A stretch of DNA of 64,000 nt from Chalciporus piperatus (taxonomy: Eukaryota > Basidiomycota > Agaricomycetes > Boletales > Boletaceae). A program made the position numbers and the translations under genes. Of the stretch, positions 21,972 to 34,500 are shown in pieces. Position 1 is the first letter of the stretch. Each line of letters starts with the position of its first letter. The notes under the pieces were generated by a model, which saw nothing but the letters and a program-made list of their open reading frames with translations, was not told the origin of the DNA and did not search any database. The stretch lies in contig JBBPTG010000025.1 in the NCBI GenBank assembly GCA_038093975.1, positions 62,001 through 126,000 of the forward strand, written 5' to 3'.

Positions 21972-24869
21972 TCACACTAGCTTTTTCACCTCCTGCCGCG
22001 CCGCCTGAAGCCTCTCCATTTTCTTTAGGATCTCCTGTCGAGTAGATGTGATACTGCTAGCTTCTTCGATCATGCTCTCGCAACGTTTGTAGCCATCCGG
22101 TCCTGTGATTTGAAGACCCTCTTGTAAGACCTTGTCTATCCCCTTTTGCAATCCCAGCACAATTTCGTGGTCGATGGCCATTGGGACCATGTCTGCAAAA
22201 CGTTTGTAGGCGACTGAAAATGCGCTGCTTCAGATAATACCTGTAACAAACTCCCCCAAATCAACAGTACCTTGGAAGTATGCGCGTACGCTGGCCATGA
22301 TGTCCAAAGCTGGCGCCATTGGGTCGGGCGGGAGTAGTTTGGTGAGGTCAGTGGCTTTGACAGTAATCCCAAGCTCGCTCAACCCGGACAGGACTTTGCT
22401 GATCGACTCTTGCGTTGTTGTGGATGGAGAACGCCCATTTGTCCGCGGGACACTCGGCTCGAATGCGGTCTTGAGTTTTGCGACTAGGTCACTATCGTTC
22501 CGGTAGCCTTTGTAGTAAGCGAGGAATTTGTCTTTGTAGTCCGCGTAATAGTGAGTATTGAGCGTCGCCGGAGCTTCTTCGAGGTCCAGCAACCATTCAA
22601 TGCGTTGTTTGGTCCTCGAAGCAGCTTCGTCGAGATGATCGTTCACAATCATCCTATCTAATCGTCAGCATTGACGATTGGACCAGATCTAAAATCAACT
22701 CACAGTACCGACTGTTTGGCGATCCCTTTACCCATGTTGGCGAAGTGAACATCTACAAGCTTTCCAAGTTCAGTTTTCAGAATCACGTATACTCCGTCGA
22801 AAAGATCCATTGCTGGTCGTTCCCACTTCTTCGTGAATTCCTGAATGTAATATTGCTGGACTACGAAAGGATAGTTATCCGGTAGTTCGCGTGTGCATGC
22901 GCTGGTGCGAGTTTACTTCATGTGACGAGCTATAGCATGAAGGATAGGAAGTGAACATACCTTTCTGCCTGCTTTAAAACCTCATCGATATATATCCTCT
23001 GGGGGCGTATACATACGTCCGTCTGTTCCGTATTCAAGTCTTCCCTGTCCACCCCGTCCACCTCGTTACTTTCACCCCCCTCCTCGCTGGCAAGAAATGC
23101 TGCCTTTGACAGTGATTTTGTCGCATTACTCAAGTTCTTCCCCCAAGGGACGAACCTGGGCGCCGTGCATCGTATGGCACGTCTGAAGGTTTGTTGATGT
23201 GGGCGGATGGTCTGGAGGAGACCGTTTCCGTTTGGGGTTCCCTGGACGAGACGGGAGAGGTCGCGAGAAAAATTAGTCACAACATGGAGCACTTCACCGA
23301 GAGGATCGTTGGAGGGCGCTCTTGGGAGTTTGTTTAACCTCGTTTCTGTATCCCGAATGACGTTCACCAACTCTTCTTGGATCTCAGGGAGCCTGGAAAG
23401 GTCCACGCGGTTGTTAGAACTTGAACCCGAAGGCCACTGGCTGATAGCAAGCAGCCGACTGACCTTTTCGCGATGAGCTCCGACAATATCCCGCTCAGTC
23501 TCTCTGTCAGATGACTCGTCCTCAAGAACTTCTGGTATTGTGGTTCGAGGGAGCACCAAGGTTGAGTCGCAGTGAAAAACTCGTTCTCTTGACGTCGAGC
23601 ATCTGACCACGTGATTCCCTTGGAGAGCGCCTGAGACGAAGGTTGTTTGACGCAGTACCAGTTATTCACAAGGGGCTCGGTTTCGTTGCACAATATTTTG
23701 ATCCAGGACTGTTCATCGCCCACTGCGATGCGATCGGGCTTGGTGAGAACACCTAGGAAAATAGATGAGTGAGTGATCCATCTTCACAAACCAGGCAAGC
23801 AACTAACCGACAGTTCGCTTTCCTTCCGGGTCGAAGCTCTTCGCAAGATGGTGTGCACCTTGGTTTTCAAAATCGGCTGGTGGGGTCACGGTTGGCATTA
23901 GACATCCCAAAACACGCATATAAAATACCAATGAAATACCCACTCTCACATGCAACCGTTAGCAGAATAACGCAGCTCGGTCGCTGTATGTAAGAAATGA
24001 CTAACGCCTTGACAAGCTCAATGTCTCCCTCGTCGCCTGTCCTCCCGACGGAAGCAATAAGACCAGGAAGGTCCACGAAAGACAGGTCAGCAAGTTCAGA
24101 ACCGCTGATCTCTAGTGAGACATAATTCTTCGAAAATGTCAGCTCATTTTCGTCCGGGAGGTCTTCCTCAAGAAGGTACTTCTTGGGATCCTTGGATGGA
24201 TTCAAGATCGCACGCTGAGCGCGCCGGATACGGTCCTCGACCAAAGGATGGGAGGTGATAGGATCGCCGAAGGAAATGATGCGAACTTTGCTAGGAGCCC
24301 CATCAGAGTCGGTGCTGAAATGAAGTTTGACTACACATTTCCACGGACTATCTGAGCGTATAAGCTTGCATTCCGTAGGGCATCTGCAGAAATTGGGTAA
24401 GTGCGAAGGCGATACTCAGGATGGTCGAATACCTGGTGCAGGTTCCAGACGACCTAGGGAAGGTGATGCCGGATATGGATTCGATCAGGGATGACTTCCC
24501 TGCGCTCTGACTGCCAACAACGACTATCATGGGCAGATCGATGTCGGTTTGTACACTACAAAGGTGACATTAGCTTCGGCGAGAATTTTGGAAGGAATCA
24601 GTGTCTGCATACCCCGTATCACGAAGCCGATTGATGAGTTGAAGCATTTCTTTACTAGTACCGGTATTGCTAGGGTCTGAGAGACCCACAGCAACATTGT
24701 CTCTGGCGGCAGCAGCAATCATCGAAAAGGTACTTCCGCTTGACTGTGAGTCGAACGATGAGGCCTTCGATGAGGACGTAAATGCAGAGAGCACAGAACC
24801 AGCTTTGCTGTTCGTCCGAACACGGCCTGAGCCTGACGTTTTAAAAGGACCGCTACCAGTTGGACTCAT
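21972..24869 (-). CDS. dynamin-superfamily large GTPase
   Basis: Dynamin-related GTPase, closest in style to the basidiomycete Mx/interferon-induced-like group rather than to VPS1 or DNM1. G1 is GSQSAGKSSLIESISG, followed by TFPRSSGTCTR with the switch-I Thr. G3 is SFVDLPGLIASV and G4 is VLTKPDR. A stalk region follows (LPEIQEELVNVIRDTETRLNKLP), and the C-terminus is a helical GED-like segment (ITSTRQEILKKMERLQAARQ, ending EVKKLV). No PH domain or transmembrane segment is visible. The N-terminal 70 residues are Ser-rich. The ATG at 24869 is the most upstream in frame; about a dozen short introns interrupt the gene. It lies between the two duplicated transporter copies but is itself single in the window. 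The exact cellular role cannot be read from sequence. Confidence 0.88.
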
Positions 24870-25955
24870 CGTTTGCAAGTAGGTTGGGAGTAAGAACGAG
24901 GGCGTGATGATCACGCTTTATAGAAGTTGGTAGGACTACCTTTTGTTTAGAAACATTCTGGGAACACCTCAAAGGGCGCGAGGTGCGCGAAGCGCGGAGA
25001 GAATGCCCGCGTTGATGAGCAAAATATTGCATTGTTATATTTTGGCGGATCCGTTCCCGACTGGCTGCATGCTGCCGAGCTACATGCTGCTGAGCTGCTA
25101 AATTTCAAACAGGAACATCCGCACGGACCGCTGCGCACCTTCTGGAAGGCCCGCTCGTGTGCCAACACCTGATTTGAACCTGGAAGCTGCGCGTCGCTCT
25201 GAGAACTTCTGCCCAAGAGAACTCCGTTTGAAGCGTACGTCGACACCTTGACAATGTGGGCTGAAAAGTCAGGATGCTGCGCTCAACCGTCTGTGCGAGA
25301 AACTCTAGTAAATATGAGAATCACCGGCAGCTGGTGGCAGGTATCCGCCCCGAGCGAACAGTGGTGTGGAGTGGTACTTAGCAAAAGATAATGGTGGAGC
25401 TCGGCAGGATCGGATATGTACGTCACGAACTTGTCTGAGTCGGCGGTAAACGTATATAGTGACAGACATAATGTCCACACATGTCTCGCAGCTGCCATCA
25501 TAAGTACGAGATCTAGAATCGTCAACCATCGCAAGTGCATACCCGGAACGAAATCGTCTCGAGATACACACTATCTCACACGAGCCTCCTAAACTCCTTC
25601 TCAACTACCTGCACGGTTGCCATCTCACCGCCGGCTGCATCGGATCCGACACCGGAAGAAACTTGACCGGTTGCCAGGTTTCACAGAGATCTTGGCGACC
25701 GATCCCTCATACGAATCATTGGGGTTAAAGAACAGCTGTTTCGTTGAGTTTGTTCGGTCAACTTGAGCTTCGCTGTTGGACTGCGCCGTGCAATAAGCTT
25801 GTTTTTGTAGTCAGAGTGATAACGAGAGTCGGGTCGTGGGAGTCGGGGATTTCGTTCGAAACGCTGATAGATCTAATCGCGCGGAGCTTCAAGATATCAA
25901 CCATCGGAGGTTGCGGAAAGAGCCGTCGGGTACAGGACTGCCCGGAGGGCCTTTT
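24870..25955. other. intergenic, about 1.1 kb upstream of the dynamin-family gene
   Basis: Small open frames exist on the minus strand (for example 25283-25604) but have no recognisable motifs, no conserved feel and overlap one another. I see no gene here. The right end meets the tafazzin-derived repeat at 25956. Confidence 0.5.
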
Positions 25956-26023
25956 TATTCCATTTCCGCGAGGTATATTGTAATGTGATGCGTCATTGTG
26001 GGTCCCTCGTGATTTGATGCAAA
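25956..26023. repeat. direct repeat, left flank of transporter copy B (tafazzin 3' end fragment)
   Basis: The sequence from tattccatttccgcgaggta through ggtccctcgtgatttgatg matches 29137-29216 with a few gaps and substitutions. On the minus strand it still reads ...ITRDPQ-stop, against ...ITRDPLQ-stop at the end of the tafazzin gene. It is therefore a copy of the last tafazzin codons and adjacent 3' DNA. Confidence 0.85.
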
Positions 26024-26025
26024 GG

Positions 26026-29000
26026 ACCACTGGACCACCGCTCTAGACAGCTGTTTAACCTGTCAATGACATCGATGGCCGTGAATCGAGAATGTGGATG
26101 GCAGCAAACCCGCCCAAAAGACAAGAATAGTAATTGTTGCGGTTTATTGATATCTGTTGTCCAAAGCCTTGCGTTCCAAACAACTCCACAGCAGCGGCGA
26201 GCCGATGGAATCACTTCAGATGGCCTAAAGAACCAGTGTACAATGCATACACATGGACTCCCTTGCTATATCGTTTGTCCATTTCGCGATGATTAACGTG
26301 GTGGTGGCTATATGGGCTGCATTCACTATTGGCGCGGAAGAGCACATATCAGGGTGCTCATCTGACGTTGAGCTCTATCCTCTTCCAGTAGTTAGTGATA
26401 AGTTCATCGGCGTCTTATTGTAGACCGAGTCCTTCTATCCGTCGGACAGCTACGATAGGACGTGATAAAGATTTCGAAATACCAAAATAGTCCTGTGAAC
26501 ATCTCCGTTCGTTCATGAATCTCGCGCCCATTTGCAGGCTGGCTTACTTGCAAGGCTAGGTTTTGGCAGTTGCATGCATGCATCATGATGGAACTGGATG
26601 CAGACGCGGGCATAATCACCCGGTTTCAGGTCATCGAGAGCTGGCAACTCTTGCCGCTCTCTTACGGGAGCACAAGACCATGGGGCCACTACTCGGACCT
26701 ACAAACCGCGTGGTGCTTCTGATCTACGCCCTCCTGCATCTCGGTGGCACATCATGCCCCCACGGCCGTCAGGGGTCACGCGTGAACCGCATGTTCACAG
26801 TTCAAGACAGTACGCGCATAAGCTCTCAATTGAGGCCACGAGGTACAATTGATAATCATTCGAAGCATCAAAGTTTGGATTATAGCTGGCGCTCCCTGGT
26901 ATTTCCTGGTTAGCATCAATGTCTTCCCCAATTACCTCCATTAGGCAAACCCAGATGTATAAGAAGCGGCAATAGATCCTCCGTTGACACCATTCCCTTC
27001 TCATGGCGGACATCATCACAGAGAAGAAACTCGAAAGTGGGAGCGAGGACTCCGGCTCCCAACGCGAGGAGATATTCGAGCGTCCCACAGGATGGAGGGG
27101 GATCTACTACCATCCCTACTTCCAAGTTTCCATGCTTGGCTTCGTTTGTTTCATGTGCCCAGGCATGTTTAACGCGTTGGGTGGCATTGGTGGGGGTGGT
27201 CAAGTCAGCACGGTCGCGCAAGCCAATGCAGGCACGGCCACTTACGCTACATTTGCCTTCTTCGCCTTCTTCGCCGGGTCGGTTCAAACGTTCATCTGAG
27301 GAATTCGGAAGACTCATTTTTCATAGGACAGTCAACAATGTGCTCGGACCTCGTCTCACACTTTTCCTTGGAACTTGGGGATACCCGCTCTACGTCGCTT
27401 CTTTCTTGTAGGATTCCTACACCGCAGTTATCACTCATTGCTTACCTGTCCTCCAGGGTTGACAACATTCATCCCAACGCATACGACTTCGTCGTCACCG
27501 CCGGTGCATTTCTCGGAATGTGCGCAGGGTTGTTATGGACTGCACAGGGCTCCATGATGATGGCCTATGCAACCGAGAGGCAGAAGGGTCTCTTCATCAG
27601 TATCTTTTGGTCAATATTCAATCTTGGTGCCGTCGTTGGTGGCGCAGTCGCATTTGGGGTCAACTTCAACAACCAAGTGAGCTGTTCGCCTGCTTCCCTC
27701 TACAGCAGTATTAATGACGTGTTGACTCGAAAAGAGCAACTCGGGTAAGTTCTCTGTTTCGATGCAGTCATCATCCGTCTAATTTTTGGTCGTGAAGTTG
27801 GAAATGGAACCTACGTGAGTCTGATATTCCTTCTAGAAATCTACAACACTGACATCGCGTATTAGATCGGCTTCTTGATCCTTACTCTCATTGGTGTCTC
27901 TCTGGCCCCACTGATGGCCGACCCATCCAAGATCATCCGGACAGACGGCACAAAGGTTACCCCTCCTCGCCACCCATCGTGGAAGACCGAGTTCATCAAC
28001 CTTTACGTCGCTCTCAAGACTGATCCGACGATTATCTTATTATTCCCCATGTTCTTTGCCAGTAATTATTTCTACACCTGGCGTAAGTCGTTTGGCGCAA
28101 TACCTTGAATGCTGTCATAAACTGAGCGTCGAATATACAATCAGAGGAAAACGATTACAATGCCGCACTCTTCAACATTCGCACGCGCAGTCTGAATGGA
28201 TTCCTCTACTGGGCAGCACAGATCTTTGGAACTGTGTTCCTGGGGTATGGCGTCCTCGACCGAGTGCAGTTTAGCCGTCGCACTCGTGCTTTCCTCGGCT
28301 GGGGGATCGTAACGGCACTCGTATTCATTGTTCACATCTGGTCATACTTCTACCAAAGGTCTGTGAGGTCTTTGTCGAACAAGAGACGACAAAGCTCAAC
28401 AAAGTTGCAGAACGTATACGCGCGAATCAGTGCCTCCCGATGCTTCGAAAATGGATATGAGCGATTCCAGATACGCGGCACACCTCTGGCTGTACATTTT
28501 CTCTGGCTTCTTGGATGCCACGTGGCAGACGTTCGTCTATTGGCTGATGGGTGCCATGTCTAACGATCTTGCCAAGCTTGCAGTTTTCACTGGCTTCTGT
28601 GAGTCCTATTGCATCTGCCGAAAGGGCGTCGGTACTCATAATACCCAGACAAGAGCATTCAATCCGCCGGTGCTGCTGGTGTATGGCGAACGGATGCACT
28701 TTTAATACCGTAAGTCTCCCCTCGTGTCATGATCGGGGGACGGTACTCAACTGATATTACTCAAGGTACATGAATATCTTCATCTCTACATGGGTTGTGT
28801 GTGCCGCTGGAGTCTTTTTTGCTCTCCCAATGATCCATTATCGCATCAAGGATCACACTGATGCGGAAGACCAGGTGTAGTTCGTACCAATTTCCCCATC
28901 TGTTTGGGAAAGATCTGATACGCTGTTTCTCCAGCCAATCCAAGGCGCATGGCGGCGGCGACTAATGTTGTATGACACGCAGTTAATAATGATTCTGTTG

Positions 29001-29136
29001 ATGTGACATTCCAAGTTGATATCTGCTCACGACACGACTGTTATGCTACTTAATTTCAGGTTTTCTGTGTGGACACTGGGTATCAGCGCGTGTGGCAGAG
29101 TAGTGTGCCTTTACCATGTATACAATGTTTGGTATA
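26026..29136. repeat. segmental duplication, copy B
   Basis: Second copy of the transporter segment found at 18333-21695. It starts at accactggaccaccgctctag and runs to about ggtatatattcc. It lacks the MITE and several other upstream blocks of copy A. It sits exactly between two copies of a tafazzin-derived direct repeat. Confidence 0.92.
27003..28880 (+). CDS. UNC93-like major facilitator transporter, copy B
   Basis: Near-identical paralogue of the gene at 19544-21427, in the same orientation. Exons: 27003-27277, 27327-27407, 27457-27676, 27735-27744, 27798-27814, 27866-28082, 28145-28358, 28411-28598, 28649-28709 and 28766-28880. Every exon has the same length as in copy A, so the protein is again 465 aa with no stop. 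Differences are mostly single substitutions (VMLG to SMLG, GTLGYS to GTWGYP, TLPSQPS to TPPRHPS, last residue Glu to Val). Intron 1 is 6 nt shorter, one acceptor changed from CAG to TAG before 27866, and another shifted sequence context before 28145. All splice sites remain usable. Both copies look functional; substrate unknown. Confidence 0.88.
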
Positions 29137-29216
29137 TATTCCATTTCCACGAGGTATCTACCACATTGTAATGTGATGCGACGTCATTGTAGGGGGTCCC
29201 TCGTGATTTTATGGGA
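29137..29216. repeat. direct repeat, right flank of transporter copy B
   Basis: Partner of 25956-26023. It overlaps the last codons and stop of the tafazzin gene (stop at 29184-29186). Compared with the left copy it has small insertions (ctaccac and gac). Confidence 0.85.
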
Positions 29217-30512
29217 AAGAGGAAGATCTAGCTTGTCACCAGACACCTTCCTTCCCAAGTCCTCGACAGCTCGCTGGACAATAGCCGTCACCTCACTCCG
29301 AATCATATCGATTTGAGACGATCGTGCATCACCCTCGGACTCTATAACAAGACTTTCCCCGTGGCGAAAAGCTGCGTCTGCCATCCATCCTCTCAGACGT
29401 GTGTTGTTGCTGACCTCGGGCCTACTATCTGATGGGGGATGTTCGGTTTCGCTCGGGCCCGAAAGAGAACCTCTGACGTTGCGAAGACTGCTCAACGCAA
29501 CTGAGATGTGGTCGTGTGGTATTGGGTCACCGAACGTGACACCGAGTTGCATACCGATCCTTGGGAAAAACTTGTATGGGAACGGACGATGTTCGGGCAT
29601 GAGTTTATCGAAGCCTATACACGTGCGCGATTAGTTACGCGTCGAGAAAGAACGCTGGCGTAGGGGACTCATACCGGTTAGCCACATGGGTATAATTAGT
29701 GGTGGGACGTCGGTCTCCATAACAATGCGTCCCCTAAGTCGGACAAAGAATCGTGTCAATATTCTGAGACGATGACCGGCCGATGAAGAGCACGTACACG
29801 CCCCATTTGAAACGTGGTAGATGGGTGACGCCGTCGGTCTGTGGGTAGTGGGCAGGTTGGTTGACCTTTCCCTCCCCAAACAGGTGCAGCTGGCGGAAAA
29901 TCGGCATCGTTAACGAATGAGGAGAGGGCACATACGAACCCAATGGCCGTGGTTGAGCTTCTCAATGGCTTCATCAACTGCAGGTTGCCAAATCCCGTCT
30001 CCTCGAAATGTTTCTATTACTTGGCCATTACGAAAGAAAGCTGAGAAGAGTCTTTCTGACCAGACGAAGTGTTCAGCATGGGAGACGGCGAGGACATTAT
30101 CTCCGTTCGACTGACGGATTGGTGAACATGATATCTGAAGCACCCGATACCCATCGTATGGTTCGCGAGTTCGTGTAGTTTTTGGAAGGCAATATACCCC
30201 AGGTGACAGGATCGTCGAGGCTAAGAGGGGACGAGGGGTTGAACTTAGCGAAGGCTGGTAAGAGCGAAAAGGACGAACGTGGATAAATGGTTTGAGACTA
30301 TTGGGAGAATTAACGGCGGTGGTCCGGCACGAGGCACTACTGCGGTACACACCTGTGATCAAACCTTGACCGTTTGGTCTGCGTTCGCTCCTGAGTGCGT
30401 CCAACAAGACTGGTAGATTGCTGACGGTGATGGAACAAAGCCCTGAGTTGAGAAATGCCTTGCAGGTGAGTCCCACTGCCGATAGGACTGCAGAGGACAA
30501 CAGCTGAGACAT
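29184..30512 (-). CDS. TAZ1: tafazzin-type monolysocardiolipin transacylase
   Basis: Remodels cardiolipin acyl chains at mitochondrial membranes. Exon 1 is 30353-30512 (MSQLLSSAVLSAVGLTCKAF). Exon 2 is a 19 nt micro-exon, 30279-30297, encoding VSNHLST. Exon 3 (30116-30220) continues LDDPVTWG. The catalytic motif HX4D (His-Leu-Ser-Thr-Leu-Asp) is thus split by an intron. Later exons start at 30052 and 29889 and give NGQVIETFRGDGI, QPAVDEAIEKLN, HLFGEGKVNQP, RFKWGVGRIVMETD and LMPEHRPFPYKFFPRIGMQL. The C-terminus is a poorly conserved tail ending ITRDPLQ. Its 3' end lies in the direct repeat beside transporter copy B, so the present tail may have been altered by that insertion. Start is the conserved first ATG. 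Confidence 0.92.
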
Positions 30513-31545
30513 TGAACGCGTCTTCTATGAGCTGCTAGTGTGAGCTGGACTTCGACTTACTGTGTCTGGTTAGCAAGTACGCTTGCCTAGAAAGGATCAG
30601 ACCTAATTTCCTTCGCTAAAATAATTTAAAGAAATGTCTGGGAATGCCACATATCAGCTGACTAAGCAAATGTATTCCCTCTGATGCTCGAGTAAGTTAT
30701 TCGTCTTCTCCTCCATTCTTCCCCTCACGACGCACTCCGTTAATTATTGGGCTTTGTCTGCGTGCCCCGCGCCGCCTTAACGATCACTTCATGCTCCCTG
30801 TCTTTCTTGTGTCCTTGCTCACCTCCTTCTTGCTGCTATGTCTATTGTCCCCGGCAGTGAGAAAGTCAATTCTGGAGGGAAGCGATACACTCGATGCTCA
30901 CGAGGCTGGTCTTGCATTGGTTGCATCACGTATGTGACCCCATTTCCTCGTTTTATTTATCTTACCCCCCGCACAGGCAATCCATTCAGAGAAACAGGCC
31001 CTCCAGCATGCATGGCAAAATTAATCATGCTGAGACATAAAGTAAGGCCCTCGTTTGGTCGTTGTTATCTTTGGGTATTGACGTTGTTCAAGATGCAAAC
31101 CAGTGGACGTAAACGCAGAAGTCCAACGCCCGCACGCCAGTCACGAAACTTTGCACTTATCCAACCCGCTCGCCCTCGCTCAACATGGGTCCGGTTTGGT
31201 AGACCGAACTTCGTAGGCAATCAGACCCATTAACTATCGAGCATTCATCCCTCGATCCATTTATTCGATCCTTCGAACTATACCTGCGCACTCTGTGAAT
31301 ATTTATCACGGCGATACCCTTTCTTATACCTAGAACTTCCTCTCTTGACATTTTCTCAGTGCGGAGTCTCCGTCTTGGGCGCACCTTTTCGCTTTAGTTT
31401 CAACCAGTTGCAGCTGTTCATATTTCGATCTTGTGGGGTTTCGCTAGAGGTTGCTAATTACAATGGGGAGGAGTATACAAAGAGAAGTACATTAACGAAT
31501 AGAAGTGTTGTCTCATTAAACAAAAGTCCTGAACAAATACCATCA
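30513..31545. other. tafazzin-MRC1 intergenic region, about 1 kb
   Basis: One weak plus-strand frame begins at 30838. With an intron of about 50 nt it would give a protein of only about 50 aa with a Cys-rich patch (SRGWSCIGC) vaguely like the start of a Zn2Cys6 finger. It lacks the rest of that motif. I do not call a gene. The promoter of tafazzin lies just right of 30512. Confidence 0.4.
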
Positions 31546-34500
31546 CTACGCAAATCTACCACTCCTGTTAGACACTGTCGACAGCAAGCTTGGTGCCTTT
31601 GCCTTGCCAGTGCGACCTTCAGATACGCTGCTTGAACTGGATGCTTGCGATGATCTCAGGGATCCCTTTCCCCCCTTGATCCTGTTATGACCGGTCACGG
31701 CAGCACCAGTACCTGATCGTCCGGTGCCCTGTCGGTGGCTCTGACCCTTGGCCCAAGAAGTCAATTGTTTTCGTTGCTGCTCGCTCTCCCCTTGCCGCTT
31801 GGGTCGCTGGGCGCGTATCATGAGATCAAGCCAAAGCGGGACACAGATGCACGAACCTCTCCATCAAAGTCAACTTGACCGACATTAGGTCGACGCGTTG
31901 CTGGTCTGCTCGGTCGATGTTGCATGACCTTGATGCGGACACCGCCCTCGTCGTCGATCGCCATGGTCTGGTCAACCCAACTGGTATCCTCGGGGTCCAT
32001 TACTTCGACCTCCTGTGAAAATAGATTAGATAATGGTCAGGAAATACACGATTGCCACTTACGATGCTGTTCTGGGCGACTTCACGCACACGTTGTCGAA
32101 TTTCGTCGAGGGTGACAGTCTCTTGCTCTTCAGGCCCTTCAGGCTGGGCATCCTCATCCCCGAGCGTGGCGTCACCTCCTTGTAAATGTGCAAACTCATC
32201 GTTATCATCGTCAACGAGATCTTGCTGGTATGCGTTGTAGAATGCCCGAGTCTCCTCGGTTTGACCTAGCAATTGTGTCAATCAAAGATGACAGTATCGA
32301 GAACAGCCACTGACCCAGAGCTTCCAGGCTATCGCCCTCAATCTTCCTCTTCTTGCGTAGATTTCGACGTACTTGACGCGCATGGTCATCCTCGTCGTCG
32401 TCGCTGTCGTCTTCAAAGCCTACCCCCCGATCACGGCGCTTTGTCCGGAGCTTTCCGTCAATGGCATCCTGGTGAATTTGCTGAAGCTTCTGATCATCTT
32501 CTGCTTCATGTTCTCTGCCAGCACGTCATCACCGGGTTCAAGGACGGGGTATGCACGGCTTACCTGTATTTCTCCTGAATAAGATCTGCCCTCTCTGTCT
32601 CAGCGCCCATGACTGTGTCGTCGACTAATCCCTCGACGACCTTGTCCTGGTCATCCTGGTCGTCCTCTTCATCATCATCCTTCTGCTTTATTCCAAAGCC
32701 AAACATGTCATCCTCGTCGTCCTCTTCAGCCTCAGCGGCGACAAATTCCGATCTGCCGAGCCTTTCCTTTTCTTTATGAGCAGCTTTGGAGTTCGGTTTA
32801 GGACCTTTGCCGAGAACATCATATGCATTCAGCGTCGGCGCAGGCCCAGCGATAGAGAGAACAGGATCGGCGACCGGACTGCTGTTCCCTCCACGACCTT
32901 TGCGTTCCAACGGGGAGGCGCTACGTCTGCGTAACCGTCTCAGCGGCTGAGGTTCAGGAGATGAGTCCTGGGTAGCGATGAAAGACAACGTGCGGAGAGG
33001 AGGCCGTTCGCTGAGCGATTGCGTTCGGGCCTGAGTTCCAATGAACTTGTATGTTTGCGAGGGTGTCATTCGATAAATCCCAGGACTCGAGCTTTCTGGA
33101 CGAGTTTGGGTGAGGAATCTGGGGGCCAACCACAGCTTAGTCAAAACCTGCAAGTACTTCAAAAAATTTCCTCGTACCCGTGGTCATTGACATAGAAAAC
33201 CTCTTTAGCTCCTTCGTTTGGTTGAGCGGCAGCAGCAACAACGTATTCTTGCTCTTTCTCGAAAATAGTTTCAGCTTTTCGTCGGAGAGTCCCGCTGACG
33301 TTCAACGCAGGCTTCAAACCAACGTCGAGCGTCAACGACAATTCGTCCTTGTCTGCTGCCGGGCTGTGATCCTCGCTCTGGAAGCGATGTGATAGGTCAG
33401 GAAAGGATCAAAACATTGAGAATTGCAGAAAACGAACAGAGAACAGTTGAGACAATCCGCCATTTGGAAGAGGATTTACAGGAGCCAAGGAGGGCTCAAG
33501 ACAAGCTTGACTGTTGAGCCTCTCCAAAAACGAAGGCTGCAGCGGTTTGAATCCAGATGGGTCATTCTCGTCATTCTCCGAGTCGAATTGAAGCTGGGTT
33601 GTGCGGCGTCCGCGCTCACTTCGTAGGACCGGGGGTGATCCAAGGCTGAGCGTCGAAGCAGTGGGCCGAGGTGGGGATGCCGCTGCACTCTGAAGAAGAC
33701 GCTCGGTGAAGGGAGACTTTGGTGGAGAAAGAGATGCGAAAATGTCGTCCTCGTCTTTGGAGATATCCTTGAGAGGCGATCTGAGAGTTTCCTTTGGCGA
33801 AGCTCTTGCGTCACTGAAATCCGCCGAGGAACCAAGCGAGAGATTCCTCCGAACGCCATCCTCGATTCCGAGTTGTGATCCTGGTCTCAAGCCAAAGGCA
33901 GACTCTGTCAACGACGAGCCGTGACGCACTACTGCCTTGTTCTCCTTGTCCTCGCTACGATCGTACATCAGTATTTCGCTGTTCTCTTTGTCATTCTCAT
34001 CTTCTGTCTGATACTCCAACGAAGAACCGCCATCCTGACGTCGATGAATTGGTTCTACAGAGGTGGGGTGTTCGTCTTCATCGTCAGAACCAAAGACAAC
34101 ACGAGGAGCGCGGCGTGGGCCAGACTTGTTACGTCTCAATGGTGCAATGAACGCGTCGTCGTCGTCAATTGTTGGTTCCGGGACTTGCGAAACCTCCATC
34201 TCGTCGCCCTGCTCACTTTGAACGTCTTCCTCTTCTTCTGCATCCATTGGCTCAGGACTTGCAGAGCCTCGCAACTCGGGTGAATACTCTTCGTCGCTCT
34301 CGTCCGCGCTTGCTTCATCGTCCATTCCAGCCATAGCATCGTCAAGCTCCGCGGCTTTGAGCCCTTGCTCTGCGTACGTCCCGAGCGTCTGGGAGAGTGA
34401 ACCCCGTGCGTTTTGACCTTGCGTATCCCGCGACAATCTCCCACCTCCTTTGACCCACTCTTCCTCGTGCTGTTTGATCAGCTGTAGTTGTTTCTGTGTA

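Noticed and set aside
25283..25604. Overlapping minus-strand frames in the 1.1 kb gap
   Set aside because: Composition is not codon-like and neither frame shows motifs or credible splice continuation.
25993..26214. Minus-strand frame resembling the frame at 18294-18677
   Set aside because: Similarity is due to the segmental duplication, not to a shared protein; its end is the tafazzin-derived repeat.
30838..31233. Possible Zn2Cys6 transcription factor start (SRGWSCIGC)
   Set aside because: Only two or three of six cysteines are present and the spliced frame stops after about 50 codons; at most a decayed fragment.
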